Below are positions 54,317 to 62,703 of a stretch of DNA of 64,000 nucleotides, piece after piece; positions within the stretch are counted from its first letter, which is position 1, and every line of letters starts with the position of its first letter. The notes under the pieces were generated by a model. The model saw only the letters and a program-made list of their open reading frames with translations. It made no database searches and was not told the DNA's origin. The stretch is from Asaia sp. W19 (GTDB lineage: Bacteria > Pseudomonadota > Alphaproteobacteria > Acetobacterales > Acetobacteraceae). A program made the position numbers and the translations under genes. The stretch covers positions 1-64,000 of the forward strand of contig NZ_PNQZ01000040.1 of NCBI RefSeq assembly GCF_003994335.1, read 5' to 3'.

Positions 54317-54924
54317 ACACGCCTACGATCGGTTTTGCTTTGTTTATCGAAGAAGCAAAGGGCGACCAGGCCGGCTGCTCCCTCCTCTCGTCTGTACGCC
54401 GCGGGAAACCGTATACCGGTTCATACAGGTGGCTTGGCGAGAGCTCTCAAGCCAGGACCGCTTTGCGGCGGAGTGAAGCCCTACCAACAATAAATGCCCC
54501 TAATGTCGATGCGGTAAATTTTTCACGCCCCTTCTTTGCTTATCGAATCGATAGATATACTTATAAACTTATTATTATATTTGTATATATTGACAAATAC
54601 CGTGTTAACAAAGAGTTAAAGATACACGATTAGTCACTCACAAAGCCTCCAAAATCAGGACATAAATAAATATATCCTAAGTGACATATAAATACTACCT
54701 ACAGTCGCGCAGTGCGACGTAAATACAAAACAAGATACCTATAACATAGTTTGACATAAATTAGTGGGTTATGACTATATAATTATTTATTACAACCATT
54801 TATATTCTATTGCATAATCATCTTATCTTACTTACAGAAATTTGTATTTCTAAAACATGGTTTGACATAAAAAAATACGTGCATTTTATGAGATAGTATT
54901 TCTACAAAACAAATCTCCCGAGTT
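54317..54924. other. AT-rich leader of the Hint/beta-solenoid gene
   Basis: About 610 bases with no convincing gene. The first 200 are ordinary GC-rich sequence with a short plus-strand frame (RGKPYTGSYRWLGES) that could be a remnant. From about 54520 to 54920 base composition drops sharply to strongly AT-rich, with runs such as TATATTGACAAATACC and TAATTATTTATTACAACC. It contains two copies of a TTGACATAAA element listed separately. The change in composition right before one gene suggests silenced or recently acquired DNA, or a regulated AT-rich promoter. Confidence 0.55.
54743..54871 (+). repeat. Two direct copies of AACAT(A/G)GTTTGACATAAA
   Basis: Copies at 54743-54760 and 54854-54871 agree at 17 of 18 positions and are 111 bases apart in the AT-rich leader. 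Each contains TTGACA, the sigma-70 -35 consensus; the first is followed by TATAAT but at about 21 bases. They may be tandem promoters or regulator sites for the following gene. Confidence 0.55.
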
Positions 54925-57039
54925 ATGAGATGTAAAATGACATCAAGTTCTGATTCTCGTTACGCAAATGTTTTCCTCAATGGCGAGACCTGGGTCGCAA
55001 GTAACGTCAACGGAAAGACGGTCTATATCAGCGGCTCTACTGTTGTTGATGGCCCGGTGGTGCTTGCCGCATCAACCACGCTGATCGTTCAGTCTGGCGC
55101 TGTCGTTTCCGGCTTGCTGGCAGCGGGAGCGGTTGGCTCTCCGACCATCAGCGTCATGAATGGCGGCCAGTTGATCGACTCAGTGGTCAATACGGGCACG
55201 GTCTCGGTTGCGGCTGGAGGGCTGACGGCCAATAATGACTTCAATGGCAATACGCTGACCTATGCCAGCGGTGCGAAGTCCGAGAATGACGTCTTCTATG
55301 CCACGACAGGCAAGAGTGGCACCGTGACCGTTCAGAACGGCGCTTCGGTTTCGGGAGCCCAGATCACCTCGAACATGACCTTGAGTGCCGCTGCCGGGGC
55401 CTCTCTCAGCCAGATCGTCGTGGGGTCGGGAGGGAGTGTGATTTCTGCCGGTGCGCCCGTATCGTCCAGCACGAGCAATGTGACCCTCAACCCTTCCGTG
55501 CAGAACCACAACACGATGAATACCGGCGGGTCGATCACGGGTGGGGACTGGATTGCGGTCAATATTGGCGGCACGACCTATTATCAAAGCGGCACTGCCA
55601 AGCTGACCGGGCCCGTGTTTCTGACCAATGCCACGCTGACCATCACGTCCGGCGCCGTGGTCGACGGCATGTTGCAGGCCCAGCTGGGAAACCCGACCAT
55701 CACCATTCAGAGTGGCGGTGTGCTCACACACTCGACGCTGAATAATGGGTATGTCACCGTCCAGAACGGCGGCGTCATGTCCGGCAATTACGGAAACTCG
55801 GCACAGGTCACCGTCTCCTCCGGGGGCAAATCAATCAACGACACTTTCTACACGACCTATGGAGGCAATGACACAGTCACCGTTCTGAGTGGTGCGACTA
55901 TCAGCGGGCCGTCTCTTTCCAATACGACACTGGTGGTATCGAGCGGCGCGAGCCTGATCGAGCCCGTCAATATCGGGTCGGGCGGTGCGGCGACGATCTA
56001 CGGAACGGCAGAAGCCTGCTTCCTGCCGGGAACAATGATCGCCACGCCTATGGGCGAGGTGGCAATCGAGACACTTGCAGTTGGTGACGAGATCATCACT
56101 CTCGAACCCGGGACAGGTAATGCCGTCACACAACGCGTGACATGGGTTGGTAAGGGTCGGACAATCACAAATGGGTCCGCCTATGACGATCTTGCAGGAT
56201 ATCCTGTATGCGTTGCCAAGGACGCGATTGCTACGGGCGTACCCCACCGGGACGTTTATCTCACGGCGGAGCACTGTCTCTATGTAGACGGTCATCTCGT
56301 GCCAGTACGAACGCTCGTTAATGGGGGCTCGATCTATTACGATACCTCGCGTACAGACTACGAGTATTTCCATCTTGCGACGGAAAAGCATAGCGTCATC
56401 CTGGCTGACGGCATGCCGAGCGAAACATATCGGGATACCGGCAATGCCAGAGCCTTTTCACAGCATGGCAAGCTCGCTCGTCTGTCTTATCCTCAGATGA
56501 GTTGCTCGTCCCTCAGCCTGTGTACCGACCTGGCATTTCTGGAGACGCTATACAACAGGATCTCATCGCGTTCCGGGAATCAACCGTCGGCGCAACAGGC
56601 ACGCGTCCTCACGAATGAACGTGACGTGCGTCTCATTACACCTTCCGGGCAGGTAGTGCGCGCCCTGCGGGCAAGTGCGAATCACATTGTCTTCAGGCTG
56701 CCTCCGCAGATCCAGAGTGTCCGTATCGCTTCCAATGCCTGCCGCCCATGCGACGCGATCGGACCTTTTCATGATGACCGTCGTCAACTCGGCGTTCTCG
56801 TGGGAGCCATCACCCTCTTCGATGCGTCGGACATGCGGTCACTCGATGCACATCTAGGGGATGAGGCTTCTCGAGGCTGGCATGAGAGTGAAACTGCTGA
56901 CGCGCGCTGGACCGACGGATATGCCTTGATCGCGCTGCCCGGTTCGACCGGGGATGGGGAGCGCATCCTGAGCATCGAGATCCGCGCAGGCGGTCCATAT
57001 GTTGCGGAGACAACGACAGCTCTTGCCGTAGCCTGCTAA
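54925..57039 (+). CDS. Beta-solenoid surface protein with C-terminal Hint domain
   Basis: 704-residue protein, start ATG 54925 or in-frame 54937. Residues about 12-360 are two similar modules of Gly/Ser/Thr/Asn-rich short repeats (first: TWVASNVNGKTVYISGSTVV; second: DWIAVNIGGTTYYQSGTAKL; each followed by TIxxxNGGxL, FYxTTGxSGTVTVQNGAS-like units), the pattern of autotransporter-like or AIDA-type beta-solenoids. A Hint domain starts at about C365: ACFLPGTMIATPMGEVAIETLAVGD, with a later YLTAEHCLYVDGHLVPVRTL and LATEKHSVILADGMPSETY. Hint domains can cleave or splice at the N-terminal Cys; similar Hint proteins are numerous in acetic acid bacteria. No N-terminal signal peptide or outer-membrane barrel is visible, so the export route is unclear. 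Confidence 0.85.
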   Translation: MRCKMTSSSDSRYANVFLNGETWVASNVNGKTVYISGSTVVDGPVVLAASTTLIVQSGAVVSGLLAAGAVGSPTISVMNGGQLIDSVVNTGTVSVAAGGLTANNDFNGNTLTYASGAKSENDVFYATTGKSGTVTVQNGASVSGAQITSNMTLSAAAGASLSQIVVGSGGSVISAGAPVSSSTSNVTLNPSVQNHNTMNTGGSITGGDWIAVNIGGTTYYQSGTAKLTGPVFLTNATLTITSGAVVDGMLQAQLGNPTITIQSGGVLTHSTLNNGYVTVQNGGVMSGNYGNSAQVTVSSGGKSINDTFYTTYGGNDTVTVLSGATISGPSLSNTTLVVSSGASLIEPVNIGSGGAATIYGTAEACFLPGTMIATPMGEVAIETLAVGDEIITLEPGTGNAVTQRVTWVGKGRTITNGSAYDDLAGYPVCVAKDAIATGVPHRDVYLTAEHCLYVDGHLVPVRTLVNGGSIYYDTSRTDYEYFHLATEKHSVILADGMPSETYRDTGNARAFSQHGKLARLSYPQMSCSSLSLCTDLAFLETLYNRISSRSGNQPSAQQARVLTNERDVRLITPSGQVVRALRASANHIVFRLPPQIQSVRIASNACRPCDAIGPFHDDRRQLGVLVGAITLFDASDMRSLDAHLGDEASRGWHESETADARWTDGYALIALPGSTGDGERILSIEIRAGGPYVAETTTALAVAC

Positions 57040-57054
57040 GACCCTGTGAGTCAC

Positions 57055-57086
57055 GGGAAGCCTGTGTCCTGAGGCACAGTCTTCCC
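57055..57086 (+). terminator. Hairpin after the Hint-domain gene
   Basis: Arms GGGAAG-C-CTGTG and CACAG-T-CTTCCC (one mismatch) around an 8-base loop, 15 bases past the stop codon. No long T-run follows. Confidence 0.6.
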
Positions 57087-57349
57087 GACCTGTCTTGCCG
57101 GGCCACGATCGGAGGAATTTGTCCTGCCGATCACTGCGTCCTAAAATCCGCACGTCGTAGGACGAGCAACAAGCTTTTCATTATCGGGAAGCCACGGTGT
57201 ATCGTGTCGCAGACAGATGATATACTTCTCCGCTCAAGCGGAGGATCGACCATAGTGGCGTAAAGCGCGCTAGCGAATGCCACGTATCGAGGAGGCATCT
57301 CACCTCCGTTGCTGGTGGTGTCGCCTCAGCAAGAAAAAGCAAAGCAGAA

Positions 57350-57366
57350 CCCCCAGCTATCGGGGG
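57350..57366 (-). terminator. Rho-independent terminator after the DUF4410 lipoprotein gene
   Basis: CCCCC/GGGGG stem with a 7-base loop followed on the minus strand by TTCTGCTTTGCTTTTTC (57349-57333). It lies about 120 bases past the minus-strand stop at 57485. The rest of 57087-57484 shows no protein-like frame. Confidence 0.65.
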
Positions 57367-57484
57367 CGACGCATTGTCTTCGAAAAGCAGGAAACCGATC
57401 CTCGCCAGGACGCCTGCGTGGTGCGGTCGGGGGCACCCGACCACGCGTGCAATACGATGCAAGGCGGCTTCGGGTCAGATGAGG

Positions 57485-58189
57485 TCATGATCTGCTTGGA
57501 AAAGACGCAGGCGGGCGAGGATAGACCCACCCTTGCTTGTCAAAGAGCTTCGCCAATTCGTCATCGATCCGCGCGGATGTCTGCCGTGCCTCCTGAGCCA
57601 AGCCTTGTCGAAGTGTTCCGGGGACACCCAATAGGGGGCCGATCATATGCACTGCCGTTCCTGCGGCACCTGCCGCAGACATAACCCCAATTCCGGCTCC
57701 CGGCATGGCACCAGTCGTGCTGTTCGTCCCGAAAGCGAGCAAGGGCTCGTTGGATGCTCGTGGAGCCGAAATCGTGATTCTGGTTCCAAGCACGGCCTTG
57801 CCCGCACCATACCCGACAAGAAGTCTCGCCATTGTGCTGCCGCTGCGTACGTCGGTCACGGCACATACGAGCACGAGGTCTGCCTGATCACCGGGACCGA
57901 CAACGCTCAACCGCCGCGACGCCAATATCTGCGCAAGATCCTTTGCAAGCGCGTGTTCCGCCAAGGCAACATCATGCGCGTGAGTGGTGATCCGTGTCGG
58001 CCTGCGGGGCACAGGGCTTTCGTCGATAATCGAGACCGCAACGCTATGAGGCTGAGCAAGTTTGAGTTGTGCCGCACTCATTTCCTCGGCCCGTATATGG
58101 GTGCCTGCACAGCCTGATAGCAGGCAGATCAACGGCATGGTGAAGAGGAAGAGAGATGAAGAAACATTGTTGGGAGGTGCGTATTTCAT
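57485..58189 (-). CDS. Lipoprotein, DUF4410-like
   Basis: 234-residue lipoprotein from ATG 58189: a signal MKYAPPNNVSSSLFLFTMPLICLLSGC with lipobox LSGC (Cys 27). The mature part matches the DUF4410 pattern of periplasmic lipoproteins: VAVSIIDESPVPRR, HALAKDLAQILASRRLSVVGPGDQADLVLVCAVTDVRSGSTMARLLVGYGAGKAVLGTRITI, and GTAVHMIGPLLGVPG near the end with a Gly/Ala-rich stretch. Function of the family is unknown. The longer frame to 58261 lacks a signal and is rejected. Adjacent to the Hint surface protein gene but on the opposite strand and with its own terminator. Confidence 0.75.
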   Translation of the reverse strand: MKYAPPNNVSSSLFLFTMPLICLLSGCAGTHIRAEEMSAAQLKLAQPHSVAVSIIDESPVPRRPTRITTHAHDVALAEHALAKDLAQILASRRLSVVGPGDQADLVLVCAVTDVRSGSTMARLLVGYGAGKAVLGTRITISAPRASNEPLLAFGTNSTTGAMPGAGIGVMSAAGAAGTAVHMIGPLLGVPGTLRQGLAQEARQTSARIDDELAKLFDKQGWVYPRPPASFPSRS

Positions 58190-58281
58190 GCGGACCACTA
58201 TCGCGCCATTGCCAGCGACCCGATAACATTGCGCGGCCATAATTCGTTCGGATTGGGCCAAACGCGATATGGAGGCTTGCT

Positions 58282-59058
58282 CTGGAAACGCTCGACTATC
58301 TACCGATTGGCTGCGCGCTGATCTCCCGGCAGGACCGCGCGCGCAGCGACGAGATCGCGGCTCATCGCCATCCCCATGGCGAGATTTATATCGTCAAGGC
58401 GGGTCACCTTGTATCGGCGTCCACAGACGCACGCTGGTTGATCCCGGCAGGACAGGCCTATTGGGTGCCGCCCGCCATGCCTCATGGCGGTGCGCTCTGT
58501 GCGGCGGATGGTATCAAGGTCTATATCTCAACCGATCTCTCTCGAGACTTCTGTCCCCCCGTACCGCTTGCTTTCAGCGTCACGCCGCTCCTCTGCGCAA
58601 TTATGGAACGTTGGGCGGAGGAGGCTTCCTTGGGCTTGCCCGATAGGCCGCTCGATCGCCACAGGCTCGCTCTCGTATCGGATGAGATGACCCGTGCCGT
58701 GACGCGACCGCTCATTCTGCCCATGCCTGCTCACGTCATCATGCGCGCTGTGATGTCGGAATGGGCCCGGGAGAGTGAAGAACAACTTTCGCTCGACGCA
58801 CTCGCGCAGCGCTGCAGGATGTCTCGGAGGAGCTTCACGCGTCGGTTCAGGTCGGAAACCGGGATGGCGCCCGGAGCCTGGATGCAGTGCGCCCGCATCC
58901 TCAGAGGGTGTGCTCTGATGTCAGAGGGCATATCCATAACCGAGACAGCGTATCGCCTAGGATACGAGAGCCCCTCGAGTTTCTTCAACCTTTGTCGCAA
59001 GATGACCGGGCTTAGCCCGAGCGCCCTTTTCAGATCAATCGACCAAGGCGATGCCTGA
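58282..59058 (+). CDS. AraC-family transcription regulator (non-ATG start)
   Basis: About 258 residues. The C-terminal AraC DNA-binding domain has both helix-turn-helix units: LSLDALAQRCRMSRRSFTRRFRSETGMAP and GISITETAYRLGYESPSSFFNLCRKMTG. An in-frame ATG is found only deep inside; reading upstream in frame recovers a cupin N-terminal arm (RSDEIAAHRHPHGEIYIVKA, then WLIPAGQAYWVPPAMPHGG) with the metal or effector-type His cluster, so the gene must begin near CTG 58282, six bases after a GGAGG. An unusual start codon is therefore proposed. It is divergent from the DUF4410 gene by about 90 bases and convergent with the cupin gene. Confidence 0.8.
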   Translation: METLDYLPIGCALISRQDRARSDEIAAHRHPHGEIYIVKAGHLVSASTDARWLIPAGQAYWVPPAMPHGGALCAADGIKVYISTDLSRDFCPPVPLAFSVTPLLCAIMERWAEEASLGLPDRPLDRHRLALVSDEMTRAVTRPLILPMPAHVIMRAVMSEWARESEEQLSLDALAQRCRMSRRSFTRRFRSETGMAPGAWMQCARILRGCALMSEGISITETAYRLGYESPSSFFNLCRKMTGLSPSALFRSIDQGDA

Positions 59059-59215
59059 GGATTGGCATGACCGGCAAGCCAGCGCCGTCGGCGCAGGCAA
59101 GAGAAGCTTCCTCGCTCTGTCAAACTGCGTGAACCCATCCAGAATGGCGTAGTGCAGAGAACGGATAAGAGTCTGAGTCCGACGGTCCGTTCCGTTATGA
59201 AGCCGGAAAACGAAC

Positions 59216-59638
59216 TTATATTCCGGCGGTGAAAATCGGGCGAGTGTCGTTTGTCGTATCAATAAAGGTAACATCGTCCTGAACGCGACGGGGCGTATCG
59301 ATTGCGAGGAAAACCGTAGAAGCATCGGTAAGTGCCGGAAGAGCATGAACCGCTCTTCTGGGAAAGACGAGAAGCTGGCCCGGAGCGAATGCGGCTTCGG
59401 TCATTGGATCATCGATCCAGAACGTTCCGCCGCCCGAGAGCACGTACAGGATCTCGTCACATCCAGTGTGATAATGCGCTGGCACAGCTTGATAGACCTT
59501 GAACAATCGGATGCTGCGGATCGGGCTGTCGGTGAGATAGGTGTCCAGCAACATCGTCTCCGATGTTTGCGGGAAGTCGCTGGCGACGGCGTGAAGGTCG
59601 AACCGACCGCCGGCGGGGAAATTGGAGCCATTTGTCAT
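59216..59638 (-). CDS. Cupin-domain protein
   Basis: 140-residue single-domain cupin. Metal ligands are in PAHYHTGCDEILYVLSGGG (H-x-H and Glu) and the second motif in APGQLLVFPRRAVHALPAL (His). The ATG 59638 gives a normal cupin length; the longer frame to 59851 adds 71 residues of non-cupin character. Such proteins can be isomerases, dioxygenases or binding proteins; the sequence does not decide. It lies between an AraC regulator (convergent) and the oxidoreductase cluster. Confidence 0.8.
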   Translation of the reverse strand: MTNGSNFPAGGRFDLHAVASDFPQTSETMLLDTYLTDSPIRSIRLFKVYQAVPAHYHTGCDEILYVLSGGGTFWIDDPMTEAAFAPGQLLVFPRRAVHALPALTDASTVFLAIDTPRRVQDDVTFIDTTNDTRPIFTAGI

Positions 59639-59976
59639 GCTGATAGCCTCTCTCTCGAGAAGAGTTGGGAGGGCTGTGGCGATCTGCCTCCGACATACCG
59701 CCCCGCCCGTGTCTTTCGCTGTAGCAACAAGCCCGTCAAGATGACGCAGGCCGGTTGTCACCGCTATCTCGGCCCGGGTTGGGCGGGTCTTCAGCCCCGC
59801 TCTCCACGCGCCGAAAAGCGCTCTCACCGCTATACCGAAACTCATCGCCACGTCGCCACAAGATGTGGATTTCTGCTGGAAGGGGGCATAGGGCGTGATG
59901 GAGACCGCCCTTTATGCTGACAGGCGCGTATCACCTGGTGCTTGCCATCTTCCTTCCAGATCGGCCGCGCCGTCAC
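59639..59976. other. Region upstream of the cupin gene
   Basis: 338 bases. A minus-strand frame in phase with the cupin extends to an ATG at 59851 (MAMSFGIAVRALFGAWRAGL) but shows no domain; it may be decayed coding sequence or a spurious extension. No promoter could be picked out. Confidence 0.3.
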
Positions 59977-61011
59977 TCATGCCCCATCTTCCCCACTTGC
60001 AAAGCCTTCGAGCACGATTTTTCCCCGGGCGCGGCCGCTTTCGATCAAGGCGTGTGCATGCTGCAGATTTTCCGCATTGATGAGGCCGAAATGCTCGCCC
60101 AGCGTTGTGCGCAGGCGCCGTGCATCGATGAGCGATGCGATCTCGTTCAGAATTTTACCCTGATGATCCATATCAGCGGTCGTGAACAACGATCGCGTGA
60201 ACATGGACTCCCAATGCAGCGAGAGGCTTTTGCGCTTGAGCGCGATGGCGTTGAGCTCAGTCGGATCGTCAATCACCCCGAAATGACCCTGAGGCGCCAG
60301 AAGCTCGATGATATCGGCGTAATGTTGGGTTGTCGCTGTTGTGGAGAAGACATAACCCGGCGCACCGGATTGCAGCGCCACCACCTGCGGAGCAAGCGGC
60401 TTGCGGTGATCGATAACATGATGCGCTCCAAGGTCCTGTACCCAATCCTTCGTTTCAGGGCGAGAGGCCGTGGCGATGACGGTAATATCGGTAAGGGCAC
60501 GCGCAAGCTGGATAGCCATCGAACCGACACCCCCAGCGCCGCCGATGATGAGCAGGGAAGGGTGCGTGCCCGGAACGTCACGACGGATCTCCAGCCGATC
60601 GAACAGCATCTCCCAGGCGGTCAGCGCGGTGAGAGGCAGGGCGGCTGACTGCGCCCAGTCCAGGCTTTGAGGTTTGCGACCAACGATACGCTCATCGACC
60701 AGATGCCTTTCGGCATTTGTGCCGGGACGCTGTAGGTCTCCCGCGTAGAAAACCTCGTCGCCAATCGCGAAGCCACGCACGAGGGGACCGATTGCCCTGA
60801 CGATGCCCGCGGCATCCCAGCCGAGAACGCGATATTCGCCCGGGGCCGGTCTGGCACCCGCCCGCATTTTCACGTCGACAGGATTGACCGAAATTGCGCG
60901 AATCTCGACCAGGATATCACGCCCGGTCGGAACGGGATCGGGCAGGACGATATCCTGCAATGTCGGCGCCCTCCCGTTCGAATGGGGCGACTGAAAACCA
61001 ATTGCACGCAT
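59977..61011 (-). CDS. Zinc-type alcohol dehydrogenase-like / quinone oxidoreductase (MDR)
   Basis: 344-residue medium-chain reductase of the zinc-less quinone-oxidoreductase-like group. GroES-like start (EIRAISVNPVDVKMRAG, VLGWDAAGIVRAIGP), NAD(P)-binding loop LLIIGGAGGVGSMAIQLARAL, and GAHHVIDHR. The catalytic-zinc Cys-His pair of classical ADHs is absent, so it probably reduces quinones or enones with NADPH. It is divergent from the HxlR regulator gene (100 bases), the standard layout for HxlR-controlled reductases responding to electrophiles such as quinones or aldehydes. Confidence 0.88.
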   Translation of the reverse strand: MRAIGFQSPHSNGRAPTLQDIVLPDPVPTGRDILVEIRAISVNPVDVKMRAGARPAPGEYRVLGWDAAGIVRAIGPLVRGFAIGDEVFYAGDLQRPGTNAERHLVDERIVGRKPQSLDWAQSAALPLTALTAWEMLFDRLEIRRDVPGTHPSLLIIGGAGGVGSMAIQLARALTDITVIATASRPETKDWVQDLGAHHVIDHRKPLAPQVVALQSGAPGYVFSTTATTQHYADIIELLAPQGHFGVIDDPTELNAIALKRKSLSLHWESMFTRSLFTTADMDHQGKILNEIASLIDARRLRTTLGEHFGLINAENLQHAHALIESGRARGKIVLEGFASGEDGA

Positions 61012-61079
61012 GATCTCTGCTCCATGGTTGTATGAAGCAGAGATGAGGTCTTATACTTCTCAAGCGCAAGAACGCACAT

Positions 61080-61107
61080 ATACTGTTCATAGTATCGGAA
61101 ATGATAC
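61080..61107. promoter_or_regulatory. Overlapping inverted repeats, probable HxlR operator
   Basis: ATACT-N6-AGTAT (61080-61095) overlaps GTATC-N6-GATAC (61092-61107) in the short gap between the divergent reductase and the HxlR gene. Paired half-sites of this kind are typical for winged-helix dimers, and the position covers the expected promoters. Confidence 0.5.
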
Positions 61108-61111
61108 CGTC

Positions 61112-61507
61112 ATGCCCCGCATCCGCCACAAGCGCCTCGATTGCAGCCCCGGCTGCGCGGTCGAGGCCACGCTCGAATTGATTGATGGAAAATGGAAGGG
61201 GGTGATCCTGTTCCATCTTCTGCAGGGTACGCTGCGTTTCAACGCCCTGCGCAAGCTTTTGCCCAACGCAACGCAGCGTATGCTCACAATGCAACTCCGG
61301 GAACTTGAGGAGGACGGGTTCATCCATCGGGAGATTTATCCGCAAGTCCCCCCCAAGGTGGAATACAGCCTCACGGGGCGTGGCAGGACGCTCGAGCCCG
61401 TGATTCTCGCGCTCAAGAGCTGGGGCGACGCTCATACGGGCTTCGGCAAATCGAAAAGAGCCCCGGTGGCTCCCGAACAGATCGAGGCTGTGTCTGAAAC
61501 GCAGTGA
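61112..61507 (+). CDS. HxlR-family transcription regulator
   Basis: 131-residue winged-helix regulator. ATG 61112 starts just before the family core: CSPGCAVEATLELIDGKWKGVILFHLLQGTLRFNALRKLLPNATQRMLTMQLRELEEDGFIHREIYPQVPPKVEYSLTGRG. HxlR (DUF24) proteins sense electrophiles, often through a conserved Cys near the N-terminus, here Cys in LDCSPGC (two Cys). A longer frame to 61010 overlaps the divergent gene and is unlikely. It probably controls the reductases on both sides. Confidence 0.9.
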   Translation: MPRIRHKRLDCSPGCAVEATLELIDGKWKGVILFHLLQGTLRFNALRKLLPNATQRMLTMQLRELEEDGFIHREIYPQVPPKVEYSLTGRGRTLEPVILALKSWGDAHTGFGKSKRAPVAPEQIEAVSETQ

Positions 61508-61531
61508 TCTCTCGCGAAGAGGAACAGGTTC

Positions 61532-62524
61532 ATGGCATTGGATTTCCCCGCCCTCGTGATCACGAGGGATGAAACGGGCCGGCAGGAAGTCACGCTGCGC
61601 CAGATGCGTGAAAGCGACCTTCCTGCGGGGAACGTGACCGTTCAAGTCGCGTATTCCGCGCTCAATTACAAGGATGCGCTGGCAATCACGGGGCGCGCGC
61701 CCGTCATCCGACATTTCCCCATGGTACCGGGCATTGACCTTGCTGGCACGGTGACGCGCAGTGATGATCCCGCCTTCTCATCGGGTGATCGTGTCGTGCT
61801 TAATGGCTGGGGGTTGGGTGAAAAGCACTGGGGCGGATTATCCGGCATGGCGCGCGTGTCAGGCGACTGGCTGGTTCACCTGACCGACACCTTGTCACCC
61901 CGTCAGTCGATGATAATCGGCACAGCGGGTTACACCGCCATGTTGTGCGTCATGGCACTTGAGCGCCATGGGATCCTACCCGGCAGCGGGCCTGTCATCG
62001 TCTCGGGAGCGTCAGGTGGTGTCGGCAGTATCGCGGTCATGCTGCTTTCCCGTCTCGGTTATCAGGTCGAGGCTGTGACCGGGCGACCAGAGCATGGCAC
62101 GTGGCTGCGCTCACTGGGTGCTTCAGAAATTCTTGAACGCACCATGTTCACCCAACCGGGCAAACCTCTCGCGCATGAGCGATGGGCAGGCGCGGTCGAC
62201 ACGGCGGGCGGGCAGATACTTGCCAATATTTGTGCGGCAATGGCAGCGCGCGGGGTCGTGACGGCATGCGGGCTGGCCGCTGGCATGGCATTCCCGGCAA
62301 CAGTGGCTCCCTTCATTCTCCGTGGCGTTTCCCTGATCGGAATCGACAGCGTGTATTGTCCGCGCGCCCTCAGAGTGGAAGCGTGGCGACGCCTGTCTGA
62401 ACAGGTCGATCATGCAGTGCTCGAGACCCTGGCACACGAAATCACGCTGCACGATGTCGAAGCGGCCGCGAACGACTTGCTGGAAGGGCGGCACCGGGGC
62501 AGGCTGCTGGTCGCGATCAAATGA
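61532..62524 (+). CDS. YhdH/AcuI-type acrylyl-CoA reductase (MDR)
   Basis: 330-residue NADPH-dependent enoyl-CoA or quinone reductase of the YhdH/AcuI group. Start MALDFPALVITRDE has GAGGAA upstream. Visible: YSALNYKDALAITGRAPVIRHFPMVPGIDLAGTV, GDRVVLNGWGLGEKHWGGL and the cofactor loop VIVSGASGGVGSIAVMLLSRLGY, with VSLIGIDSVYCPRALR later; these are signatures of the family. AcuI detoxifies acryloyl-CoA; the role here could be general reduction of reactive enones. It is 24 bases after the HxlR gene in the same direction, probably one transcript. Confidence 0.9.
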   Translation: MALDFPALVITRDETGRQEVTLRQMRESDLPAGNVTVQVAYSALNYKDALAITGRAPVIRHFPMVPGIDLAGTVTRSDDPAFSSGDRVVLNGWGLGEKHWGGLSGMARVSGDWLVHLTDTLSPRQSMIIGTAGYTAMLCVMALERHGILPGSGPVIVSGASGGVGSIAVMLLSRLGYQVEAVTGRPEHGTWLRSLGASEILERTMFTQPGKPLAHERWAGAVDTAGGQILANICAAMAARGVVTACGLAAGMAFPATVAPFILRGVSLIGIDSVYCPRALRVEAWRRLSEQVDHAVLETLAHEITLHDVEAAANDLLEGRHRGRLLVAIK

Positions 62525-62703
62525 CGCGCAGCTATGGGCCTTGAAGCGAAAACGGGAAGCCAGATATGCCGCGAACCGGATGGATCGCCCGTCTGCCTAT
62601 GAGGCGTGATAAACGCGACCTGGGCCGCCATTCGATCATGGGGTGCTGAACGCGTTCTGTCTCGATAGGCAACAGAACCAGATGCGGAGCGAGAGCACAC
62701 CTG

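Noticed and set aside
54340..54633. 97-codon frame in the leader of the Hint gene
   Set aside because: It runs from GC-rich into AT-rich DNA, ending in Lys/Ile/Tyr-rich sequence typical of random AT-rich translation, with no ribosome site.
55180..55731. Minus-strand 183-codon frame antisense to the Hint protein gene
   Set aside because: It arises from the repetitive codon use of the solenoid modules.
57277..57684. Plus-strand frame in the gap before the DUF4410 gene
   Set aside because: It contains a terminator hairpin and overlaps the 3' end of the lipoprotein gene. Its composition is not protein-like.
59639..59851. N-terminal extension of the cupin protein
   Set aside because: It adds 71 residues without cupin character, and the internal ATG at 59638 gives a normal cupin. 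It is kept only as unexplained sequence.
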